Of a stretch of 10,698 nt of DNA, positions 5,362-10,698 are shown one piece after another. A model generated the notes under the pieces. The model was not told where the DNA came from. It was given only the letters and a program-made list of their open reading frames with translations, and did not search any database. Within the stretch, counting starts at the first letter, position 1. Each line of letters starts with the position of its first letter. The stretch is taken from the NCBI GenBank assembly GCA_949286295.1, contig CASECK010000037.1, positions 1 through 10,698 of the forward strand. Reading direction: 5' to 3'. Source of the stretch: an uncultured bacterium. GTDB taxonomy: Bacteria; Bacillota; Clostridia; Oscillospirales; Oscillospiraceae. Position numbers and translations under genes: made by a program.

Positions 5362-6468
5362 ATGAAATTTTCCTGCGAAAAAGCCCTGCTGTCCAGCGCG
5401 GTGGCGGTGACCTCCCGGGCGGTGGCCGCCAAAAGCTCTATCCCCGCCATGGAGGGTATTCTCATCGAGGCCGGGGAGACCCTCCGCTTAACCGGCTACA
5501 ATTTAGAGACCGGTATCCAGGCCGGCGTCCCCGCGGAGATTAAGGAGAAAGGGTCCCTGGTGCTGTCCGCCCGGCTGTTTGGCGAGATTGTCCGCAAGAT
5601 GCCCGACGACGTCGTGGTGTTCTCCTCCAACGGGTACACGGTGAACATCAAGTGCGGCCTGTCTGAGTTTAACATCCTGGGCACCGACCCGGAGGAGTTC
5701 CCGGAGCTGCCCTCTGTGGAGCAGCAGAACGCCCTCACCCTGGGCCAGCCGGTGCTGCGGTCCATGATTGCCCAGACCCTCTTCGCCGTCAGCGACAACG
5801 AGAGCCGCCCTATCCATACCGGGTCCCTGTTTGAGGTGGAGGAGGACAGACTCACTGTGGTCTCGGTGGACGGCTACCGCCTGGCTCTGCGCCGGGAGAA
5901 GGTGGACGAAAAGCGGGGGGCGGAGAGTTTCTCCTTTGTGGTCCCCGGGTCTGCCCTGGGCGAGGTGGAAAAGATATGCGCCGGGGAGGAGAGCGTCACC
6001 ATCACCCAGGGGGCCCGGCACGTTATGTTCCAGACTGGGGACACGGTACTGGTCTGCCGCCGGCTGGAGGGGGAGTTCTTGCCGTACCGGAACGCCATTC
6101 CAAAGAACAACACCATTCAGGTGGATGTGGACGCCAAGACTCTGCTGGCCTGTATCGACCGGGTCTCCCTCATCATCAGCGAAAAGCTCAAGTCCCCCCT
6201 GCGCTGCGTGTTCGGGGACGGCATGGTGTCCATCACCACCAAGACCGCCATCGGCGACGCGGCGGACCAGTGCCCCGTCTCCGGAGATGGGCAGGGGCTG
6301 GAGATTGGCTTTAACAACAAATATCTGATGGATGCGCTGAAGGCCGCCCCCGCCGACCGGCTGCGTATGGAATTTACCTCCGGGGTGGCCCCCTGCGTCA
6401 TTCTGCCCGCCGGAGGGGAGGAGAACTTTATTTACATGGTGCTCCCCGTGCGCCTGAAGGCGAATTGA
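5362..6468 (+). CDS. dnaN: DNA polymerase III beta subunit (sliding clamp)
   Basis: DnaN is the ring-shaped clamp that tethers the replicative polymerase to DNA and recruits repair proteins. The 368 residues match the family length and divide into the usual three clamp domains (about 1-120, 125-250, 251-368). Recognisable landmarks are the opening KFSCEKALLSSAVAVTSRAV, ESRPIHTGSLFEVE near 147-160, VSVDGYRLALRR near 170-181, and the C-terminal YMVLPVRL that forms part of the partner-binding pocket. The ATG has GGAGG about 8 bases upstream. It follows dnaA across the origin and is followed by yaaA and recF without room for a promoter, so these are probably co-transcribed. Confidence 0.98.
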   Translation: MKFSCEKALLSSAVAVTSRAVAAKSSIPAMEGILIEAGETLRLTGYNLETGIQAGVPAEIKEKGSLVLSARLFGEIVRKMPDDVVVFSSNGYTVNIKCGLSEFNILGTDPEEFPELPSVEQQNALTLGQPVLRSMIAQTLFAVSDNESRPIHTGSLFEVEEDRLTVVSVDGYRLALRREKVDEKRGAESFSFVVPGSALGEVEKICAGEESVTITQGARHVMFQTGDTVLVCRRLEGEFLPYRNAIPKNNTIQVDVDAKTLLACIDRVSLIISEKLKSPLRCVFGDGMVSITTKTAIGDAADQCPVSGDGQGLEIGFNNKYLMDALKAAPADRLRMEFTSGVAPCVILPAGGEENFIYMVLPVRLKAN

Positions 6469-6484
6469 GGTGCCGGCAGCTTTT

Positions 6485-6700
6485 ATGGACAGTCATGACA
6501 TCTCGATTTCGACCCAGTTTATCAAGCTGCAGGAGCTGCTGAAATTTGCCGGCGCGGTGGAGACCGGCGGAGACGCCAAGCGCATCATCCAGCAGGGGCG
6601 GGTGACCGTCAACGGGCAGACCTGCACCATGCGGGGAAAAAAGCTGTATCCCGGGGACCGGGCGGCCGTGGACGGGGAGACGGAGCTGGTGGTCCGATGA
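6485..6700 (+). CDS. yaaA: S4-domain RNA-binding protein YaaA
   Basis: This is a small S4-like RNA-binding protein of the YaaA family, standing between dnaN and recF as in B. subtilis, where it is linked to ribosome assembly. From the ATG it has 71 residues. The S4 core reads IKLQELLKFAGAV, then GGDAKRIIQQGRVTVNGQ and RGKKLYPGD, all strongly family-like. The start is uncertain. A GTG at 6470, one base after the dnaN stop, would add five residues with a weak GAAGG upstream. The ATG fits homologues better but has GAGGTG 12 bases away, which is long. Its stop overlaps the recF ATG (ATGA), indicating coupling to recF. Confidence 0.9.
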   Translation: MDSHDISISTQFIKLQELLKFAGAVETGGDAKRIIQQGRVTVNGQTCTMRGKKLYPGDRAAVDGETELVVR

Positions 6701-7809
6701 TTTTGAGCAGGCTGGAGCTGGATTTTTTCCGCAACTATACCCATGTGGAGGCGGCCTTCGACCCGGGGGTCAATCTCATCTACGGGGACAACGCCCAGGG
6801 AAAGACCAACCTGCTGGAGGCGGTGGCCTACCTGTCCGCCGCCCGCTCCCACCGGGCCAGATATGACCGGGAGATGATTATGCTGGGCGTGGACTACGCC
6901 TTCATCAAGGGAGAGGTGGACAGCCGGGAGCGGCAGTTCACCTTGGAGGCCAAGCTCTTTCGGGGAAAGGGGCGGCAGCTGTTCTCCAATGGCGTGCGCC
7001 TCAAGACCGCCGGAGAGCTGGCGGGTATCCTGACAACGGTGCTCTTCTGTCCGGAAGATTTATCTCTCATCCGCTCCGGCGGGGCGGAGCGGCGCAGGTT
7101 TTTGGACGGGGCCATCTGCCAGCTGCGGCCCCGGTATGCCCAGGCGCTGGCGGAATATAACCGCCTGTACGAGCATAAGACCCGCATTTTGCGGGACTGG
7201 CCGGAGAATCCCTCCCTGCTGTCCACCTTAGATGACTTCAATCTCCGCATGGCCCAGACCGGGGCCATTCTCATCCACTACCGGGCCCACTTTATCAAGC
7301 GCCTGGAGGAGCACGCCCCGGCCATCCACGCTGATTTCTCCGGCGGCAGGGAGCGGATGGAGCTGCGGTATGAGACGGTCTCCTCCGTGGCGGACCCCAT
7401 GGCCTCTCCCCGGGAGATTTTACCCCACCTGCTGGAGCACCAGCAGCGGCACCGGCAGGCGGAGCTGGACAGCCGGCAGTGCCTGTCCGGCCCTCACAAG
7501 GACGACCTGGCGGTGGATATCGCCGGCCGCAGCGCCAAAACTTACGCCTCCCAGGGGCAGACCCGGACCGCCGCTTTGTCCCTGAAGCTGGCCCAGCGGG
7601 AGATATTCCAGCGGCAGACCGGCCAGTGGCCGGTGCTGCTGCTGGACGACGTGCTGTCCGAGCTGGACGGCAAACGGCAGGCCTTTGTGCTCAACCATAT
7701 CCGGGGGGGACAGCTGTTTATCACCTGCTGCGTGGAGGAGAAGTTGGAGAGCCTGGAGGGGGGCAGGGCCTTCCGTATCCGGGTCGGGTCAGTGGCCCTG
7801 GGGGCTTAA
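6697..7809 (+). CDS. recF: DNA replication and repair protein RecF
   Basis: RecF is an SMC-like ATPase that, with RecO and RecR, loads RecA at single-strand gaps and helps restart stalled forks. The 370 residues match the family length. The N-terminus LELDFFRNY and Walker A GDNAQGKTN (30-38) are typical. The ABC signature region reads LSGPHKDDL (263-271) and Walker B is VLLLDDVLSELD (313-324). The middle (about 90-250) contains the helical arm. It begins inside the yaaA stop codon (4-base overlap). The next gene starts 23 bases after its stop behind its own ribosome binding site. Confidence 0.97.
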   Translation: MILSRLELDFFRNYTHVEAAFDPGVNLIYGDNAQGKTNLLEAVAYLSAARSHRARYDREMIMLGVDYAFIKGEVDSRERQFTLEAKLFRGKGRQLFSNGVRLKTAGELAGILTTVLFCPEDLSLIRSGGAERRRFLDGAICQLRPRYAQALAEYNRLYEHKTRILRDWPENPSLLSTLDDFNLRMAQTGAILIHYRAHFIKRLEEHAPAIHADFSGGRERMELRYETVSSVADPMASPREILPHLLEHQQRHRQAELDSRQCLSGPHKDDLAVDIAGRSAKTYASQGQTRTAALSLKLAQREIFQRQTGQWPVLLLDDVLSELDGKRQAFVLNHIRGGQLFITCCVEEKLESLEGGRAFRIRVGSVALGA

Positions 7810-7832
7810 ATAGAAAGAAAAGAGAGGATTCC

Positions 7833-8153
7833 ATGGCGTTTATTTCTCTGCTGATTATCACACCGCTGTTTATGGCCTTTGGCCTGTTCGCCCTCTTTTT
7901 ACTGGCGGCGCCCTTCTGTGTGGGAGCTTTTTTGCAGCTGGTGTTCTCCATTGTGGCAAAGGGGGACTTTGTTGTGTGGATACCCGCCGGACTGGGAATG
8001 CTTGGGCTGGTGGCCTCGCTGGTATGGCTGCTGGAGTTGCTCTCCGTGCCCGCCATCCTGATATATTGGGGCGTCTATTTTCTGTGTATGTGGCTAATCT
8101 GGCTGGCGGTGTCTAAAATCAAAAAATGGCTGGCCGGAAAATTCGTTGGGTAA
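7833..8153 (+). CDS. Unrecognised small membrane protein (106 residues)
   Basis: I do not recognise this protein. It begins MAFISLLIITPLFMAFG behind GAGAGG, 23 bases after recF. The same frame is open far upstream inside recF, but only this ATG has a ribosome binding site. It is very hydrophobic, with three or four membrane segments (about 4-26, possibly 27-41, 47-72 and 74-94). It ends in a short basic tail, KIKKWLAGKFVG, that by the positive-inside rule should be cytoplasmic. There are no catalytic motifs or conserved cysteine pairs. Codon use matches its neighbours, so there is no sign of recent transfer. It lies in the recF-remB interval, which in B. subtilis has no such gene, and is followed 12 bases later by another small membrane ORF. 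Confidence 0.75.
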   Translation: MAFISLLIITPLFMAFGLFALFLLAAPFCVGAFLQLVFSIVAKGDFVVWIPAGLGMLGLVASLVWLLELLSVPAILIYWGVYFLCMWLIWLAVSKIKKWLAGKFVG

Positions 8154-8165
8154 AGGAGCCTCTCC

Positions 8166-8471
8166 ATGCCTGTGGTACTTGGTCTGTTCTGCGCGCGTCC
8201 CCTGCTGCTGGGGATAGGTCTGGAGTATTTGTGCTGCCGCCTGCCCAGGCGGCGGAAAATCTGGCGGGCTCTGCCCGCGGCGCTGGAGGTGGCCTTTGCC
8301 CTGCTGGCGGCGGCCGTCCGGCTGAACAATTGGCAGTCCCAGGCGGCCTCCCCCGCCGCTCAGCTGGCCATCTTTCCCGGCCTTCCGGTCCTTTTCCTGC
8401 TGGCGGGCAACTATTTGGGCTGGCGGCTGTGGCGGTGGCTGTGGGGTCCCCGGGTCGTGGGCGGGCGGTGA
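8166..8471 (+). CDS. Unrecognised small membrane protein (101 residues)
   Basis: I do not recognise this protein. The ATG has AGGAG 7 bases upstream and follows the previous gene after 12 bases. Three membrane segments are likely (about 3-22, 35-53 and 66-86). They are separated by the basic loop RLPRRRKIWR (25-34), which should be cytoplasmic, and followed by a Trp/Arg-rich end, GWRLWRWLWGPR (85-96). Its third-position G/C bias follows this frame. A longer open frame from 8126 overlaps both this gene and remB in another phase, and I treat it as a shadow. It is probably co-transcribed with recF and remB, so it may work with the preceding membrane protein, though nothing in the sequence proves it. 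Confidence 0.7.
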   Translation: MPVVLGLFCARPLLLGIGLEYLCCRLPRRRKIWRALPAALEVAFALLAAAVRLNNWQSQAASPAAQLAIFPGLPVLFLLAGNYLGWRLWRWLWGPRVVGGR

Positions 8472-8484
8472 GAGGAGGCGGGAT

Positions 8485-8748
8485 ATGTACCTGCATCTGG
8501 GCCAGTCGGTCACGGTGTCCCACCGGGAAATTCTGGCCATTTTTGATTTGGACAACGCCACCTGGGCGTATCGGACCCGGGAATTTTTGCAGCGGGCCGA
8601 GCGGGAGGGCCGGGCGGTGTGGCTGACGTCGGACCTGCCCCGCTCCCTGGTGCTGACCGGGCGTTCCGGCGGAGAGAGCACCGTTTACCTCTCCCCCCTG
8701 TCCTCCGCCGCCCTGCGGGGCCGGGCGGCGCGGAATTTTGTGGAGTAA
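8485..8748 (+). CDS. remB: RemB/YaaB-like regulator (DUF370 family)
   Basis: This belongs to the DUF370/RemA-RemB family. In B. subtilis, RemA and RemB are needed for biofilm matrix gene expression, and RemA is a DNA-binding protein. YaaB (RemB) lies between recF and gyrB there too, so synteny supports the call. The 87 residues open MYLHLGQSVTVSHREILAIFDLD and include VYLSPLSSAALRGRA near 67-81, both typical of the YaaB group. A central stretch (about 36-50, RAEREGRAVWLTSDL) is less conserved. AGGAGG at 8473-8478 sets the ATG 6 bases later. The target genes in this organism cannot be seen from the window, so the matrix role is only inferred. Confidence 0.9.
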   Translation: MYLHLGQSVTVSHREILAIFDLDNATWAYRTREFLQRAEREGRAVWLTSDLPRSLVLTGRSGGESTVYLSPLSSAALRGRAARNFVE

Positions 8749-8786
8749 TGGATTTGTGCATTATCCAAGAGTCAAGAGCGGAGAGA

Positions 8787-8802
8787 AAAGAGGACCCTCT
8801 TT
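8787..8802. repeat. Perfect inverted repeat in the remB-gyrB gap
   Basis: AAAGAGG (8787-8793) and CCTCTTT (8796-8802) form a 7-bp inverted repeat around AC. No T-run follows on either strand, so it is not a standard terminator, and the 2-base centre suggests a protein site or chance. The surrounding 100-base gap shows no convincing sigma-A promoter for gyrB. Confidence 0.35.
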
Positions 8803-8848
8803 CCCCTCCCGTCCTGATTCTTGCAACAGTTTAAACCGGAGGTACATT

Positions 8849-10698
8849 ATGTCTGAAGAATTGAAGGAGCTGAACACCACCCAGACGGACCACGAGTACG
8901 GCGGGTCGGAGATTCAGGTTCTGGAGGGTCTGGAGGCCGTCCGAAAGCGCCCGGGAATGTATATCGGTTCCACCAGCGAGTCGGGCCTGCACCACCTGGT
9001 GTATGAGATTGTGGACAACTCCATCGACGAGGCCCTGGCCGGCTACTGCACCGATATTACAGTGACCATCAACCCGGGCGACACCATCACCGTCACCGAC
9101 AACGGCCGGGGGATTCCCGTGGATATCCAGCCCCAGACGGGCAAGCCCGCCCTGGAGGTGGTATTCACCATCCTCCACGCCGGCGGCAAGTTTGGCGGCG
9201 GCGGCTACAAGGTGTCCGGCGGCCTGCACGGAGTGGGCGCCTCGGTGGTCAACGCCCTGTCCGAGTGGCTGGAGGTCCAGGTCCACAAGAACGGGGAAAT
9301 CTATGAGATGAAGTTCTCCCGGGGCAAGATTACCCAGGAGATGAAGGTGGTGGGCAGGACCGACCATACGGGCACCACCGTCACCTTCAAGCCCGACCCG
9401 GAGATGTTCGACACCTTAGAGTACAACTATGAGACCCTGCATACCCGGATGCGGGAGGAGGCCTTCCTCAACGCCGGCCTGCGCATCCAGACCGTGGACC
9501 TGCGCCCCGGCCGGGAGCAGGAGGACGATATGTGCTATGAGGGCGGCATCCGGGAATTTGTCGGCTTTCTCAACCGGAGCAAGGACCCCATCCACGCCGA
9601 CGTCATCTATATGTCTGGCGCCCGGGAGGACAGCATGGCCGAGGTGGCCATGCAGTATAACGACGGGTACAGCGAGGTGATGGTCTCCTTCGCCAACAAC
9701 GTCCACACCCCCGAGGGGGGAATGCACGAGGAGGGGTTCCGCCGGGCGCTGACCAACGTGCTCAACGCCTACGGCCGGAAGATTAAGCTGCTCAAGGACG
9801 ACGAGAAGGTGTCCGGCGACGACTGCCGGGAGGGCCTGACCGTGGTCATCTCAGTCAAGCTCACCGAGGCCCAGTTTGAGGGCCAGACCAAGGCCAAGCT
9901 GGGCAACAGCGAGATGCGCACCCTGGTCAACGCCATCGTGTCAGAGAAGTTGGAGACCTATCTGGAAGAGAATCCCGCCGTGGGCCGGGCCATCTTGGAC
10001 AAGGCCCTCATGGCCAACCGGGCCCGGGAGGCCGCCCGGAAAGCCCGGGAGTCTATCCGCCGCAAGACCGCCCTGGGCGGCGCGGCCATGCCGGATAAAC
10101 TTAGAGACTGCAACGAGGTCAACCCCGAGCTGACCGAGCTGTACATCGTCGAGGGCGACTCCGCCGGCGGCTCGGCCACCCAGGGCCGGGACAGCCGCTT
10201 CCAGGCCATCCTTCCCCTGTGGGGCAAGATGCTCAACGTGGAGAAGGCCCGGGCGGACAAGGTGTACGGCAACGACAAACTCACCCCCGTCATCACCGCC
10301 CTGGGGGCCGGCATCGGAGACGACTTTGATTTGAGCAAGCTGCGCTATCACAAGGTCATCATCATGGCCGACGCCGATGTGGACGGCGCCCACATTCGCA
10401 CGCTGCTGCTCACCTTCTTTTTCCGATTCATGCGCCCGCTGATTGAAAACGGCTATGTGTACTCCGCCGTCCCCCCCCTGTACAAGCTCACCAGGGGCAA
10501 GACCACCCGGGTGGCCTTCTCCGACGAGGAGCGGGACCTGGTGTCCGCCGAGCTGCGGGGGGACAACCCCGGGGCCAAGGTGGTCATCAACCGCTATAAG
10601 GGCCTGGGCGAGATGGACTTCCACGAGCTGTGGGAGACCACCATGGACCCGGAGAAGCGAACCCTGCGGCGAATCACCCTGGACGACGCGGTGAAGGC
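8849..10698 (+). CDS. gyrB: DNA gyrase subunit B (C-terminus cut by window edge)
   Basis: GyrB is the ATPase subunit of DNA gyrase, which with GyrA introduces negative supercoils ahead of forks. It is the target of aminocoumarins. The 616 codons present are open to the edge. Since GyrB usually has about 635-645 residues, only a short C-terminal piece is missing. The GHKL ATPase domain shows EIVDNSIDEA (53-62, with Asn57), DNGRGIP (84-90) and GGLHGVG (124-130). The TOPRIM domain shows EGDSAGGSA (435-443) and the metal-binding DADVDG (508-513). RYKGLGEMD stands near the end, as usual. GGAGG at 8838-8842 fits the ATG. gyrA probably follows outside the window. Confidence 0.98.
   Translation, partial: MSEELKELNTTQTDHEYGGSEIQVLEGLEAVRKRPGMYIGSTSESGLHHLVYEIVDNSIDEALAGYCTDITVTINPGDTITVTDNGRGIPVDIQPQTGKPALEVVFTILHAGGKFGGGGYKVSGGLHGVGASVVNALSEWLEVQVHKNGEIYEMKFSRGKITQEMKVVGRTDHTGTTVTFKPDPEMFDTLEYNYETLHTRMREEAFLNAGLRIQTVDLRPGREQEDDMCYEGGIREFVGFLNRSKDPIHADVIYMSGAREDSMAEVAMQYNDGYSEVMVSFANNVHTPEGGMHEEGFRRALTNVLNAYGRKIKLLKDDEKVSGDDCREGLTVVISVKLTEAQFEGQTKAKLGNSEMRTLVNAIVSEKLETYLEENPAVGRAILDKALMANRAREAARKARESIRRKTALGGAAMPDKLRDCNEVNPELTELYIVEGDSAGGSATQGRDSRFQAILPLWGKMLNVEKARADKVYGNDKLTPVITALGAGIGDDFDLSKLRYHKVIIMADADVDGAHIRTLLLTFFFRFMRPLIENGYVYSAVPPLYKLTRGKTTRVAFSDEERDLVSAELRGDNPGAKVVINRYKGLGEMDFHELWETTMDPEKRTLRRITLDDAVK

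Noticed and set aside
8126..8626. 166-residue plus-strand frame overlapping the second membrane gene and remB
   Set aside because: It overlaps three genes in another phase. The 8166 and 8485 frames have better ribosome binding sites, and remB is a recognised family.
8761..8769. DnaA-box-like TTATCCAAG upstream of gyrB
   Set aside because: Two mismatches at the conserved 3' end and isolated from the origin clusters.
9941..10624. 227-residue minus-strand frame opposite gyrB
   Set aside because: It is antisense to the TOPRIM domain of GyrB, with no ribosome binding site or recognisable family.

Overview
The window is the chromosomal replication origin region of a GC-rich member of the Clostridia. 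Gene order and protein character point to an Oscillospiraceae-type gut firmicute (Flavonifractor, Lawsonibacter or Oscillibacter relatives). That placement is inferred from synteny, strong G/C preference at third codon positions, and firmicute-style Shine-Dalgarno sites (AGGAGG); no search was run. No rRNA, tRNA, CRISPR or mobile-element signature was seen.

Left arm (minus strand, read right to left): rpmH, rnpA, yidD, yidC, jag. This is the conserved ribosomal protein L34 / RNase P protein / membrane insertion / RNA-binding block. It starts at a near-perfect sigma-A promoter (TTGACA, 18 bp, TATAAT) and a GC-rich structured leader. rnpA and yidD overlap by 4 bases (ATGA), and yidC and jag are 2 bases apart with the jag ribosome binding site inside yidC. 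jag runs off the left edge just before its end.

Origin: two non-coding stretches flank dnaA. The upstream one (3332-3791) has the divergent rpmH and dnaA promoters, A/T-rich tracts, one consensus DnaA box, and a dnaA leader with a 13-bp hairpin. The downstream one (5109-5361) has a cluster of DnaA boxes, several as inverted pairs, then a candidate DnaA-trio element on the dnaN side. This resembles the bipartite origin of Bacillus subtilis.

Right arm (plus strand): dnaA, dnaN, yaaA (S4 domain), recF, two small unrecognised membrane proteins, remB (DUF370) and gyrB, which is cut by the right edge. Apart from the two membrane proteins this is the B. subtilis order. Both arms are transcribed away from the origin, co-directional with the forks. 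Together the genes supply initiation (DnaA), the sliding clamp (DnaN), gap repair (RecF), supercoiling (GyrB), and on the other arm ribosome, tRNA-processing and membrane-insertion functions.

The core genes are ordinary. The points worth a second look are the RNA structures in the rpmH and dnaA leaders, the DnaA-box geometry and trio candidate, the two orphan membrane ORFs between recF and remB, and the long charged tails and linkers of YidC and Jag.
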